Assembly (NCBI RefSeq): GCF_018343715.1
Contig: NZ_JAGYPL010000003.1
Coordinates: 183,022 to 247,021, forward strand
Direction: 5' to 3'
DNA from: Bacillus sp. FJAT-49711
GTDB taxonomy: Bacteria; Bacillota; Bacilli; Bacillales; Bacillaceae_C
DNA: 64,000 nucleotides
The notes under the pieces were generated by a model. The model was given only the letters and a program-made list of their open reading frames with translations. It was not told the origin of the DNA and made no database searches. Shown here in pieces: positions 8,486 through 17,047 of the stretch. Positions within the stretch are counted from its first letter, which is position 1. Every line of letters begins with the position of its first letter. A program made the translations under genes and the position numbers.

Positions 8486-8704
8486 TTACTGACCAATCTC
8501 GTGACGATCATTCCTTTCAATCGCCCAAATTGATTCTTTTGATACAGAACCAATTGCGATAGCCGTGTTGTATAGCTCATCTGCAGTTGAATTTAGTCGA
8601 ATGCGATTGAATGTCTTTGTTTTGAAGATTGGTTTGTTGTTTTCGTCCATCCCATAGTCAAAAACAATTTTTAAACTGCTTGACTTTAAAACCCCCTGTG
8701 CCAA
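8486..8704 (-). CDS. DUF1659 family protein
   Basis: 72 residues from a TTG at 8704 (MAQGVLKSSSLKIVFDYG...), chosen over a longer open frame because GGAGG lies eight bases upstream and DUF1659 proteins begin with a similar short N-terminus. Body features: DENNKPIFKTKTFNRI and STADELYNTAIAIGSV. First gene of the DUF1659-DUF2922-YvrJ set. Function unknown. Confidence 0.8.
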   Translation of the reverse strand: MAQGVLKSSSLKIVFDYGMDENNKPIFKTKTFNRIRLNSTADELYNTAIAIGSVSKESIWAIERNDRHEIGQ

Positions 8705-9031
8705 TTGCCTCACCTCCCTTTCACCTTCTATATAGGAGACAAGAGCAAAAAAGGACACCCTGCAGAAAAAATTAAAAAATTTACCATGACATATAGTAGT
8801 TTTCTTTTTTATTTTCTTTTTGTCCACGTATTGTGGACGTGCCGTTTAAACAATTGACATTACATAGTTTCTTACTGTTTGTAGCATTAATTCCTTTTTA
8901 CATTACAATTGTAAGATTCACCTCACAGAGTAAAAACCTGTATAGAAAATCTACACAGGTTAGGGAAAATTCTATTTTGATTATTGCCAATTTAAAAATA
9001 CGCCTTTTCATCATTTGTAGGCGGAGCCAGT
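8705..9031. other. Intergenic region with one hairpin
   Basis: No gene supported. At 8935-8961 AACCTGT pairs with ACAGGTT (inner TAGA/TCTA); there is no T run. The rest is AT-rich leader of the DUF1659 gene and 3' flank of the GerPF-like gene. Confidence 0.5.
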
Positions 9032-9265
9032 TTATACAATACTTGTCTTCTGTGAATTAGTATCATTGACATCCATGTCATTGACAAGATTAAGCGGTAC
9101 ATTATTGATGACAAAGTCCCCATTTTCTTCACCAAAACCATAGTTTTGTTTATTCGTCAAAAAGGTATCAATACGCGGAGAAGCTGCAAAGTTTAGTGAG
9201 GCGTTCCGGTCCATAGCATTTACTTTAAATCCCAATATGTTTATAATAACGGGTCCAAATACCAT
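9032..9265 (-). CDS. GerPA/GerPF-like spore germination protein
   Basis: 77 residues. The pattern GPVIIN...VNAMDR, then GFGEENGDFVINNVPLN and NDMDVND near the end resembles the GerPA/GerPF family (IN near the start, GDF in the middle, D/N-rich end), whose members help germinants cross the spore coat. GGGAGGGAGG precedes the ATG. A second gene with a similar layout lies 223 bases upstream. The similarity is short, so this is a family-level guess. Confidence 0.55.
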   Translation of the reverse strand: MVFGPVIINILGFKVNAMDRNASLNFAASPRIDTFLTNKQNYGFGEENGDFVINNVPLNLVNDMDVNDTNSQKTSIV

Positions 9266-9488
9266 TTTATCCTCCCTCCCTCTTTTAGTGAATATATTAC
9301 AAAGCGCTGTTATTTATGTGGGGGAAACATAAGAAACACTTTGCGATCAATCAGTGTAATGATTGGATCACCTTGTTAATACATATAGTTAAACAAACCA
9401 TTTTTTTGTATTTTTACAAAGTTATTTCTGCTCAGAAGCCGGGCAAGCTTGTTAGTTTAGGATGAAACTTCTCTTTTTTTCTGGAGTC

Positions 9489-9719
9489 TTATAACTTCGT
9501 CATCTTCGTAATAAAGAAGTCAATTAAATCTGAATCATCTACAACTGAAACTGTATGATCTTTTAAAGTGCCGTCACCACTTTGTTCACCGAATCCCTCA
9601 CTACGATGGTTGAAGACATGGTTACCAAGCTGAATCGAACTGCCCATGGAAACGTAGGATTTTCGATCAATTGACCGTATTTTCATATCATTTAATTGAA
9701 TGTTGGTTACCTCATCCAT
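9489..9719 (-). CDS. GerPF-like small spore protein (second copy)
   Basis: 76 residues from ATG 9719 (MDEVTNIQLNDMKIRSID...), preferred over a longer frame because AAAGGAG lies 10 bases upstream and the longer N-terminus is low-complexity and lacks a ribosome site. GFGEQSGDGT parallels GFGEENGDFV of the neighbouring gene, suggesting diverged paralogues. Exact role unknown. Confidence 0.5.
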   Translation of the reverse strand: MDEVTNIQLNDMKIRSIDRKSYVSMGSSIQLGNHVFNHRSEGFGEQSGDGTLKDHTVSVVDDSDLIDFFITKMTKL

Positions 9720-9844
9720 ACGGATATATCTCCTTTCAATAATTAATGATGAAATGTTAATCGTTATAAAAAGGATTATTCCACTGAATTGAATATCATG
9801 CAGGTGCAAGGCAATATAATGAAAGATTTTGGGAGGATTCCGAA

Positions 9845-10366
9845 TTGAGTAATCATTATTTAATTCGCAAAGCAACTGAGGGCGACGTTTTACAAATTCT
9901 TAAGCATACAAAAAAGGTCATAAGTGAAAATCCAAATGTAACAGGAATTACGTTGAATGAATTTACTTCTACCCTTGATGAAGAAAAAGAATGGATAAAT
10001 TCACATCATACACAAGGACTATTATTAGTTGCAGAAGTTAACAGAAGTATCATTGGCTTGCTTAGTTTTCGTTTATCGCCTTGGAAAAGATTATGTCATC
10101 AAGGGATTTTTGAAATAAGCATTCAAGAGAAGTTTACAAATAAAGGCATCGGGGCTTCTTTAATAAAAAAGCTATTGGCATGGGCTCAAGCAAATCAAAG
10201 AGTGGAAAAGATATCCCTTGAGGTTTTTTCAAATAACGAAAGGGCCATTCATTTATACAAAAGGCTTGGATTTATAGAGGAAGGCAGGCTGAAAAGTCAT
10301 ATTAAATTGGGCTCGAATGAATATGTAGATGATGTTTTGATGAGTATATTTATTGATTCTTCCTAA
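9845..10366 (+). CDS. GNAT-family N-acetyltransferase
   Basis: 173 residues from TTG 9845, with GGAGG eight bases upstream. The acetyl-CoA loop QEKFTNKGIGASLIKKLL (about 97-114) and the C-terminal NERAIHLYKRLGFIEEGR are typical GNAT motifs. It resembles the RimI/YhhY-type subgroup acting on small molecules or protein N-termini; the acceptor is unknown. It stands alone and ends at a strong terminator shared with ykqA. Confidence 0.85.
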   Translation: MSNHYLIRKATEGDVLQILKHTKKVISENPNVTGITLNEFTSTLDEEKEWINSHHTQGLLLVAEVNRSIIGLLSFRLSPWKRLCHQGIFEISIQEKFTNKGIGASLIKKLLAWAQANQRVEKISLEVFSNNERAIHLYKRLGFIEEGRLKSHIKLGSNEYVDDVLMSIFIDSS

Positions 10367-10397
10367 AGTGCAGGATCATTTAGCAAATAACAGCAAA

Positions 10398-10444
10398 AAG
10401 CCAAAACAAAATGGATATCTGTTTGATTCCATTAGTTTTGGCTT
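10398..10444. terminator. Bidirectional terminator between the GNAT gene and ykqA
   Basis: AAGCCAAAAC pairs with GTTTTGGCTT around a 27-base loop in the convergent gap. Confidence 0.75.
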
Positions 10445-10457
10445 ATAAAAAATAAGG

Positions 10458-11321
10458 TTAAACAATCATTTCTTTACCTTTTACACTTTTTACTTTTTCT
10501 TTTATTTTTTTCAAATACTCTTCACTTAAGGTACCTTCACCCCCGCGGAAAATTTCCTCAGAATAATGATCAGGTGGTGCCAATTCTTCTTCCTTTTGTA
10601 CGACAATAAAGGTTAATGCTTCTTTCACCATTCCATTGATTTCAATGTCTATAATAGCAGGGCGGTAAAGAAGACTGCCAACTCCTTCCCTTCCGAAAAG
10701 ATAAGGAATGATATCGGGAGTAACCTCGTATGCTTTTCCTTCAACGGCGCCGCCCATTTCAATAATATCAGCCCGCCCACCATCAGGAAGGTGTACTGTG
10801 AAGCCGAGAGTATATCCATCCAAAACACCGCAGCCGATTACATTTTGAAAATGATGATCTACTCCGGCTAGTTTGAATCGTTCAACATCCATACAGCTTC
10901 CATAAGCATAATAAAGAAAGCTATTTTGTTTGATAACATGCTGCACTTTCCAGTCGCCATGCTCAACCCTTCCACGAAGTATTTGGGCATGTTGTTCGGT
11001 CATGACGTATGCATATGCATGATAGATTTCCTTATCGGTAAAAATGGTTTTCACAACTCTATTATAAAAGTTATTACGCCCTTCTCCAATATAGCCTTCC
11101 AATTCATCTAATCTAGCTAATTGGCTTTCACTGACTTCATACAATTCACCATAAACAACATCTATATCGTTAGTATTTTTTAAGGTTGGATATCCTCTGT
11201 TCGTATTAAATAAGATCCCGTTTGTCCACGCCTGTTCTGCGATACTGGTAGCCCCATTCAACAAATGGTGGTTTCTTTCATGCCTTCTAAGTGTACCGTA
11301 AACAAATACTAGATTCCCCAT
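10458..11321 (-). CDS. ykqA: Two-domain gamma-glutamylcyclotransferase-like protein (YkqA)
   Basis: 287 residues with two GGCT/AIG2 modules. The first begins FVYGTLRRHERNH with acidic LDELEGY near 74; the second begins at about 135 with YYAYGSCMD and extends to the end. Such proteins cyclise gamma-glutamyl amines to 5-oxoproline. B. subtilis YkqA has the same fused build and similar length. Whether both modules are active is not clear; the second lacks an obvious LDxxEG copy. Cytosolic. Confidence 0.78.
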   Translation of the reverse strand: MGNLVFVYGTLRRHERNHHLLNGATSIAEQAWTNGILFNTNRGYPTLKNTNDIDVVYGELYEVSESQLARLDELEGYIGEGRNNFYNRVVKTIFTDKEIYHAYAYVMTEQHAQILRGRVEHGDWKVQHVIKQNSFLYYAYGSCMDVERFKLAGVDHHFQNVIGCGVLDGYTLGFTVHLPDGGRADIIEMGGAVEGKAYEVTPDIIPYLFGREGVGSLLYRPAIIDIEINGMVKEALTFIVVQKEEELAPPDHYSEEIFRGGEGTLSEEYLKKIKEKVKSVKGKEMIV

Positions 11322-11479
11322 TACAATCCCCTCTGACCCTAATCATTTCTCTTTGCTGAATGCTTCTTACACTTGATGAAGTTCTTATTTTATTAATTAT
11401 TTTCCAAAAGCTAGGTCGCATTAAAATGAGATTATTCCCCTGCATTATGTTACATTATCATGCTTTCCCCGTCTATCAA

Positions 11480-11698
11480 TCACGAAATCCGCATCAATTC
11501 CCAAAAGGAATAACTATCGACATTTCGGGACCATACTAATTCACTTTCTTCTTTACCTTCTTTCGTGAGCTCAACTAGATCATAATATCAATATTTGTTC
11601 TATTATCATCAATATGCCGAAGATCGAATGCTTCTTGTTTCCCACTTCTATATACAGCAGCTGCTAACAAGTTCGTCTTTCTTAACTTTGATAATCAT
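11480..11698 (-). pseudogene. Decayed small gene of unknown function with two frameshifts
   Basis: Bottom-strand reading gives one coherent protein only if two frame changes are allowed: MIIKVKKDELV, then LAAAVYRSGKQEAFDLRHID, then YDLVELTKEGKEESELVW running to WELMRIS and a stop at 11480. Codon use looks coding in each piece. I do not recognise the family. It lies just downstream of the terpenoid-cyclase-fold gene and fills most of the 387-base gap to ykqA. Confidence 0.45.
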
Positions 11699-11708
11699 TT
11701 GTCGTCGA

Positions 11709-12644
11709 TTATCCCAATTTCACATAGTCAAAGGCCTTTAATATTTTATATCTATTTATAGTAAGTATCCCCTGCCAATATCTTTTTGCGAGCGGAAAGT
11801 CTTCGGGATAACTTCCCCAATTCCATGGGATGTCCCAAATCCCTTCATCCGAAAGCTCGTCCATAAAAAACTTCAAATTTTGCTCCACTAACCCACTATA
11901 TTCCGCGTAAAGAGGATATTCTGGGCTATCAATAATATCTAATGGAAGAACCTTATAGCCCGCCGACCACTCATTAATATTACGATCAATGCATTTTTCT
12001 GCAAGTATCATAATCTTATCCGCAACTTCATCCAATTCATAGTCTAGCTTCTTATGAAATATCTCCTTATGACACTGGATAATTCTTAAAAACTGTTGAT
12101 AATTATTGATTTCATGCCTGTCCATTTCTTCCGCATTCATTAAGCGATTTACCGCTTTTTCTATCGAAGACCATCCAATCCGTGCAGCTTCATGATGATC
12201 GTTAGACCAGTGGATGAGAAACGCCGCCAATTCAACACCCGGATTAAACATCCAATTGTCTTGTACCCCTTCACTCCAATGCCACCATGGAGCATGGGGA
12301 TATTCGTTATTTTCCGGTAATGCCGATGGCCACATACCCGTTTCAATATTAGCAGTATTTATTAAATACTTAAGCAGCTTTTCAACTATTTCTTCATTTT
12401 CATTTGCGCCTATTTCCATTAAGATTTGACAAGCTGTCCATGTTGCCATCGGAGAAGAAGACGGGAGCCAAAAATCAGGTTCAATCCCGTGACCAAACCC
12501 ACCATCTTCATTTTGATAAGCAGCTAAATAACGAACAACATTGTCTCGTGAACCACCTTCAAATAAATATTCCCATCTTGCCGCTTCTAGAGGTCGTGCA
12601 TTCCGTTTTATCCAAGCACTTGCTTTTTGAAATGTATAATTCAT
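11709..12644 (-). CDS. Terpenoid-cyclase/prenyltransferase-fold protein of unknown function
   Basis: 311 residues from ATG 12644 (AAAGG nine bases upstream; an in-frame TTG three codons earlier is less likely). LAAYQNEDGGFGHGIEPDF (about 41-59) is a QW-like alpha/alpha-toroid repeat as in squalene cyclases and prenyltransferases, with further aromatic-rich stretches (PWWHWSEGVQDNW). It lacks a clear DxDD motif and is half the length of squalene-hopene cyclase, so enzymatic cyclase activity is doubtful. No signal peptide. Confidence 0.7.
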   Translation of the reverse strand: MNYTFQKASAWIKRNARPLEAARWEYLFEGGSRDNVVRYLAAYQNEDGGFGHGIEPDFWLPSSSPMATWTACQILMEIGANENEEIVEKLLKYLINTANIETGMWPSALPENNEYPHAPWWHWSEGVQDNWMFNPGVELAAFLIHWSNDHHEAARIGWSSIEKAVNRLMNAEEMDRHEINNYQQFLRIIQCHKEIFHKKLDYELDEVADKIMILAEKCIDRNINEWSAGYKVLPLDIIDSPEYPLYAEYSGLVEQNLKFFMDELSDEGIWDIPWNWGSYPEDFPLAKRYWQGILTINRYKILKAFDYVKLG

Positions 12645-12769
12645 TGATCTCAACCTTTCGTTTTATTATGTATAATATTCCAGTAAAAGTATTGGAAATC
12701 CTTTGAGCTTCTGAACTTTACGTACAGGCTTTGTGATATACTATCACTACCGCAAAAGGTGGTGAAAAA

Positions 12770-13030
12770 GTGGAAAAACCGGGAAGTCAAGAAATTTTAA
12801 ATACGTTAAACCTTTATTCACTACATATGGATGAAAAATTGAAGAGTATGGAAGACGGACTTAATGCCCGTATGGATAAAGCGAAAGTTAAATTTGAAGA
12901 TCGATTTGATCGATTTGGAAAAAAGCTAGACGTTTTTCGCATTGATTTACAAGAGACTTAAGAGACAGTGGATTTCCTAGCAAGAAAAAATGTACATCAT
13001 GAACGAAAACTACGAAATATTACTACTTAA
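12770..13030 (+). pseudogene. Small coiled-coil protein gene interrupted by an in-frame stop
   Basis: GTG start at 12770 with AGGTGG seven bases upstream; 63 codons of charged helix (HMDEKLKSMEDGLNARMDKA) end at TAA 12959-12961. The same frame then continues with coding-like sequence (ETVDFLARKNVHHERKLR) to TAA 13028. A single nonsense change probably shortened an ancestral protein of about 86 residues. The short form may still be made. Family not recognised. Confidence 0.5.
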
Positions 13031-13169
13031 CCCTCTATAGCAACCTCTAGATCATTTTTTTCACATTAATAGACTGAAAAGTAAGCTGTCATCAATTGGA
13101 CTCAAAGTCATTATAGAAATTTGTTACAGTATGAGTAAAAGATAAAGTAGAATCAGGGGGGCAAACACC

Positions 13170-13724
13170 ATGATTAGACAAGCGCAAAAACAAGACTTTC
13201 AAGAGGCGGCTCTCCTCATTTATGATGCAATTCATGATATAGCTGATGCATTGACTGCAGAATATGAAAAGGAGAAGGTCCTTGAGCAGTTAGGCAACTA
13301 TTTTTGCCAGGAGAAAAATCGATTAAGTTATCAAAATTGCTTAGTTAAAACGGTTGACGATGTTCCTGTTGGCATTATTGTCGCCTATCATGGAAAGGAT
13401 GCGCATGAACTTGATGAGCCTATCCGCACCCATGTGAAAGCAAAAACAAACGAGAAACCATTCTTCGACCAAGAGGCTGATGACGCGGATTTCTATATAG
13501 ATACATTAAGTGTGAATCCAAAGTTTGGCGGGCAAGGATATGGAACAGAATTAATCCAATCACTCCTTACATACGTGAAAGAACAAGGCTGTACGACCGT
13601 TTCATTAAATGTAGAAGAATCGAATCATAAAGCCCGTCTACTGTATGAACGGCTAGGATTCTCCTATAAAAAAGCAATTGTTATTAATCATCATATATAC
13701 CATTATTTAGTAAAAGAAATATAA
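13170..13724 (+). CDS. GNAT-family N-acetyltransferase
   Basis: 184 residues. Acetyl-CoA binding region IDTLSVNPKFGGQGYGTELIQ (about 110-130) and C-terminal NHKARLLYERLGFSY. The N-terminal segment (AALLIYDAIHDIADALTAEYE) fits a variable acceptor-binding lid. AGGGGGG precedes the ATG. Acceptor unknown; monocistronic. Confidence 0.85.
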   Translation: MIRQAQKQDFQEAALLIYDAIHDIADALTAEYEKEKVLEQLGNYFCQEKNRLSYQNCLVKTVDDVPVGIIVAYHGKDAHELDEPIRTHVKAKTNEKPFFDQEADDADFYIDTLSVNPKFGGQGYGTELIQSLLTYVKEQGCTTVSLNVEESNHKARLLYERLGFSYKKAIVINHHIYHYLVKEI

Positions 13725-13841
13725 TAGGGACTGCATAAGCAATCCCCATATTTAAAACTCTACTGGGGTATAAGCATTCGTATTCCATTCTTGATTGTGT
13801 TAGACGCTTCAAGGTCTTTATGAAATTTGTCAGAACATAAA

Positions 13842-14918
13842 CTAGAAGTTATTCTTAACTCTGAAAGCTTCATTTATTAATTGTGTCATCAATTGTTCCA
13901 CTGTTTGATTTTTGGCGAGTCTTGGACTTTGACCAGACCATAATGACATGTATTCTCGATTATTTTGTGTTGAAGCAGCTTTTCTAATATCTCGGGTTAA
14001 TGTATTTTGTATTGGAAAATCCGGAAAAGATGCTTCATGTTCTTGCATATCCTCGGTAAATTTATTATTAATACCTCTCGCCCATTTACCGGAGAATGCA
14101 CGAGTCAGTACAGTTTGTTCTTCAGTAGAGCTAAGAATCGCTTCTTTATGAATTTCATGAGCTCCACTTTCCACACAAGTTAAAAATGCGGTCCCCATTT
14201 GTACTCCTTTAGTACCTAAGCAGAATGCGGCCATCAATCCTCTGCCGTCCATAATGCCTCCTGCAGCAATGACAGGAAGCCTAATATTATCAACGACTTG
14301 CGGAATGAGGGACATTAAGCCGACTAAGCTTTCCTTCTCTTCATTCATGAATGTTCCCCGGTGTCCGCCAGCCTCACTTCCCTGAACAACTACTATGTCC
14401 ATCCCTGCTTTTTCATTTTCAATTGCTTCCTTAACAGTTGTCGCAGTTCCGATAACGATAATGTTATGTTGTTTTAGCCTATCAATAATTTCTTTACTTG
14501 GTAATCCAAATGTAAAAGAACACACCGGGACTTTTTCATCGATAACGACATCAACTTGTTCATTGAATATTTCTATTAGACTCTCATACGTAATAGCAGC
14601 AGTATGATCAGCTTCAACTTTTAACTTTTTACGAATGGGCTGTAATGCATTATTAGCCCTTTGAATTTTATCTTCTGAAAGTTGAAAGGTAGTTGGGACA
14701 AATAAATTGATTCCAAAATGGCTGGATGTCCATGCCTTTACTTCCCTAATCTGTTCACGTGTTTGAGCGGGATTCAAATACCCTGCCCCAATCATTCCAA
14801 GCCCTCCATGATTGGAAACGGAAGACACTAATTTTGGTGTTGATATTCCACCGGCCATAGGAGCTTGGATGATTGGGTAATCAATATGCAAAAGTTCCGT
14901 AACATCATTATTAAACAT
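13842..14918 (-). CDS. Nitronate monooxygenase-family (2-nitropropane dioxygenase-like) FMN enzyme
   Basis: 358 residues from ATG 14918 with AAAGGAGG seven bases upstream; the longer frame begins at an unsupported TTG. TIM-barrel FMN motifs: YPIIQAPMAGGISTP (N-terminus), VVQGSEAGGHRG (about 185) and LPVIAAGGIMDGRG, GVQMGTAFL. Members oxidise alkyl nitronates or act as enoyl reductases (FabK). Separation from the fab genes favours the nitronate type. Confidence 0.85.
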   Translation of the reverse strand: MFNNDVTELLHIDYPIIQAPMAGGISTPKLVSSVSNHGGLGMIGAGYLNPAQTREQIREVKAWTSSHFGINLFVPTTFQLSEDKIQRANNALQPIRKKLKVEADHTAAITYESLIEIFNEQVDVVIDEKVPVCSFTFGLPSKEIIDRLKQHNIIVIGTATTVKEAIENEKAGMDIVVVQGSEAGGHRGTFMNEEKESLVGLMSLIPQVVDNIRLPVIAAGGIMDGRGLMAAFCLGTKGVQMGTAFLTCVESGAHEIHKEAILSSTEEQTVLTRAFSGKWARGINNKFTEDMQEHEASFPDFPIQNTLTRDIRKAASTQNNREYMSLWSGQSPRLAKNQTVEQLMTQLINEAFRVKNNF

Positions 14919-15143
14919 GTTTACCTCCTTTAATGCGAGCAACTAAGTGGCTCCACAACATCACCAAAGAATTTCCCAAGCAAAAATTATGTACATTCTC
15001 CACATTGAATTGCTGTTTTTATATATAACTACGCCAGAAATGACCTTATATCCTTTTTTCATCATCCATATAAATAAAAGCGACCCATAATTTAAAAGCC
15101 TAAATTATGGGCGGTTTGAAGAACATGCTTTATTCTATCCTAT

Positions 15144-15335
15144 CTATGTCTTATTTTTCTTTATTGCTTTAACCCCATTTTGATCCAGGAATGGTTTTAT
15201 AAATTTCTGGTAACGCTCCTTCTTAAACGATTCTAATTCTTCTGGAGACATTGCTTTAATCACCTCTGTAATTTTTGGCTTTTCTCTTTCCTTTTGTGAC
15301 AACCTTTTTACATTTTCACTGTTGTTAGATCCCAT
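15144..15335 (-). CDS. 63-residue protein of unknown function under a SAM-I riboswitch
   Basis: Starts at ATG 15335 with GGGAGGAGG upstream. Highly charged: VKRLSQKEREKPKITEVIK, then MSPEELESFKKERYQKFIKP and a lysine-rich end. No signal, membrane segment or cysteine pair. I do not recognise a family. A SAM-I aptamer and a terminator hairpin lie directly upstream in the leader, so expression should rise when S-adenosylmethionine is scarce. That context suggests a role linked to methionine/SAM supply, but nothing in the protein shows a reaction. Confidence 0.7.
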   Translation of the reverse strand: MGSNNSENVKRLSQKEREKPKITEVIKAMSPEELESFKKERYQKFIKPFLDQNGVKAIKKNKT

Positions 15336-15361
15336 TACTGTCCTCCTCCCGGAATTGAATA

Positions 15362-15390
15362 AACCCTTTTGCAGTGGATACAAAAGGGTT
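15362..15390 (-). terminator. Riboswitch expression-platform terminator
   Basis: AACCCTTTTG / CAAAAGGGTT hairpin followed on the bottom strand by TTTATT, between the SAM aptamer and the ORF start. Confidence 0.65.
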
Positions 15391-15402
15391 CTAAACTCCG
15401 TT

Positions 15403-15502
15403 TTATCATCCAAAGCCATTGCTTTGCTGGTATTAGCACCTTACTTTTTCAAGCAGGTTGCTGTGGCGTCCACGAGCCAGATCTCTTAGCCACTCTAGAT
15501 AA
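15403..15502 (-). ncRNA. SAM-I (S-box) riboswitch aptamer
   Basis: Read on the bottom strand: P1 TTATC...GATAA; P2 GTGGC...GCCAC, with GAG/CTC above a loop holding CUGG; then the S-box hallmarks CAGCAACCTGC and AAGGTGCTAATACCAGCAAA; P4 AAAGC/GCTTT. The P2 loop CUGG can pair with CCAG of the J3/4 segment, as in the SAM-I pseudoknot. A terminator hairpin follows. The aptamer should bind S-adenosylmethionine and promote termination when SAM is high. Confidence 0.82.
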
Positions 15503-15641
15503 CTATTTAATTATTTTTATTTTATGCTGATTTTACATTTTTTTCAATATTTATATATACTCTTTTTACTATTTCTATACCTTTAATAAAGGCTGATAAA
15601 AATTCACATATTCCTGCAACATCTTTTACTCTGCCTTCTTA

Positions 15642-15782
15642 TCAGTAGTTGCTTAGTGAATTGAAGAATGAATGCATATTTCGAACCGCATCGTTAACTG
15701 GAAGATTCGATTCATTTTGATGTGGCCTTGAAGATACAGCGCCGCTTCCTGGTCCGGCACATTCATCGACCGAGGCCTTCAT
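15642..15782 (-). CDS. Possible 46-residue ORF
   Basis: MKASVDECAGPGSGAVSSRP... to NMHSFFNSLSNY. Composition looks protein-like, but I see no ribosome-binding site before the ATG, so it may be the end of a lost gene. No family recognised. The rest of 15503-15896 is AT-rich and shows nothing else. Confidence 0.3.
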   Translation of the reverse strand: MKASVDECAGPGSGAVSSRPHQNESNLPVNDAVRNMHSFFNSLSNY

Positions 15783-15896
15783 AAACAAGCCAATTCATTA
15801 TATTTCACGTTGTCATTCCTCTGGTTTTAACTAAACCTTAAAAAGTAAAATCATTATATTAAGATTTCATAAAATAAAGATTTACATCGTTACTAT

Positions 15897-16118
15897 TCAT
15901 TCTTCCTTTTGCATTGATTCCTGATTCTTCCTTTTTACCTCTTCAATATTAGTGTCACTATAGATCCACGTCCCGTGTCCTCCAGTTGTTTTCGCCAGTA
16001 ATTCTTTTACTTCATTATAGGATAGCCCAGATCGTTCATTCGCCCTTTTTATCGCATCAATGTTTGTTCCTGAAACAGTAAAAGTATCTTGATGCACGGT
16101 TTTGTTGTTTTCCTTCAT
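15897..16118 (-). CDS. Probable gamma-type small acid-soluble spore protein
   Basis: 73 residues. VSGTNIDAIKRANERSGLSY and YSDTNIEEVKRKNQESMQKE repeat the T(N/D)xxxVK/RxxNxxS pattern of gamma-type SASP (SspE-like: TNAQQVRKQNQQS). Gamma SASPs are amino-acid reserves in the spore core, not DNA-binding. Between the repeats sits NEVKELLAKTTGGHGTW. Family assignment rests on the repeat pattern and size. Confidence 0.6.
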   Translation of the reverse strand: MKENNKTVHQDTFTVSGTNIDAIKRANERSGLSYNEVKELLAKTTGGHGTWIYSDTNIEEVKRKNQESMQKEE

Positions 16119-16202
16119 TAAAAGACAGCCCCTCTGTGTTGTTTGAGGATATTTTCTCCCATATAATAAAATTTAGTCTATACGTTTTTGGAGGTGCAAA
16201 CA

Positions 16203-16850
16203 TTGGGGAAAAAAGTGTTAATCACGGGTTTTGATCCTTTTGGTGGTGAAAAAGTAAATCCTGCCCTTGAAGCAGTTAAACAATTAGATGGTATGGTCAT
16301 GGATGATATTGAAATCGTGGCACAGGAAGTTCCAACTATTTTTCACGAATCCATCAAAGTCGTCATAAATGCAATCGAACTGTACAAACCAGATGTCATT
16401 ATTTGTATCGGACAGGCTGGTGGTCGAACTCAAGTGACTCCTGAGCGAGTCGCCATTAATATCGATGATGCACGGATACCTGATAATCAAGGCAACCAGC
16501 CCATCGATGAACCTATTTACGAGGATGGCCCCGTCGCATATTGGACGACATTACCAGTAAAGCTTATGGTTCATGAAATGAAAAAAGCCGCCATTCCCGC
16601 ATCAGTTTCTAATTCAGCAGGAACATTCGTATGCAATCATCTTTTTTATGGAACCATGCATTATATAGAAAAAAATGCACCACATATTCGAGGTGGATTT
16701 ATCCATATTCCGTTCATACCAGAACAAACAACTAAAACGAATGCTCCAAGTTTAAGCTTAGACGAAATTGTGAATGGAATTAGAATAGCTGCCGTGGTGG
16801 CGGCGAATGAAAAAGAGGATATTCGTGAAATTGGTGGGACGACACACTAG
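16203..16850 (+). CDS. pcp: Pyrrolidone-carboxylate peptidase
   Basis: 215 residues from TTG 16203, chosen over TTG 16188 because GGAGG lies eight bases before it and the protein then begins LGKKVLITGFDPFGG at the family's usual length. Removes N-terminal pyroglutamate. The C15 peptidase triad is visible: Glu in TPERVAIN (about 80), Cys in AGTFVCNHLFY (about 143) and His in GGFIHIPFIPEQ (about 166). Cytosolic, single gene with its own terminator. Confidence 0.95.
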   Translation: MGKKVLITGFDPFGGEKVNPALEAVKQLDGMVMDDIEIVAQEVPTIFHESIKVVINAIELYKPDVIICIGQAGGRTQVTPERVAINIDDARIPDNQGNQPIDEPIYEDGPVAYWTTLPVKLMVHEMKKAAIPASVSNSAGTFVCNHLFYGTMHYIEKNAPHIRGGFIHIPFIPEQTTKTNAPSLSLDEIVNGIRIAAVVAANEKEDIREIGGTTH

Positions 16851-16858
16851 AAACAGAT

Positions 16859-16893
16859 GAGGTTCTTCATATTGCGAAGAACCCTCTTTTTTT
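16859..16893 (+). terminator. Terminator of pcp
   Basis: GGTTCTTC / GAAGAACC stem followed by CTCTTTTTTTT. Confidence 0.88.
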
Positions 16894-17047
16894 ATGCTCA
16901 TTGAATCATTATTTCGAATAAACAAGATCACGGGCAGCTTAAATGTTTCAATCGAACAAACATTCGCTTTTCTATGACCATTGGCTCTTAAAAAAACCAT
17001 TTGAAAAAATCATCACTTTTCCTTAGTATGTGGGCTCTATGATTAAT

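Noticed and set aside
8833..9060. 75-codon top-strand frame
   Set aside because: No ribosome site; it crosses a hairpin and the antisense end of the GerPF-like gene.
15084..15111. Terminator downstream of the 63-residue ORF
   Set aside because: CCCATAATTTA / TAAATTATGGG pairs well, but no T run is present on either strand, so I kept it only as an inverted repeat.
15144..15419. 91-codon version of the small ORF under the riboswitch
   Set aside because: Its first 28 codons lie in the aptamer and terminator; the ATG at 15335 has a strong ribosome site.
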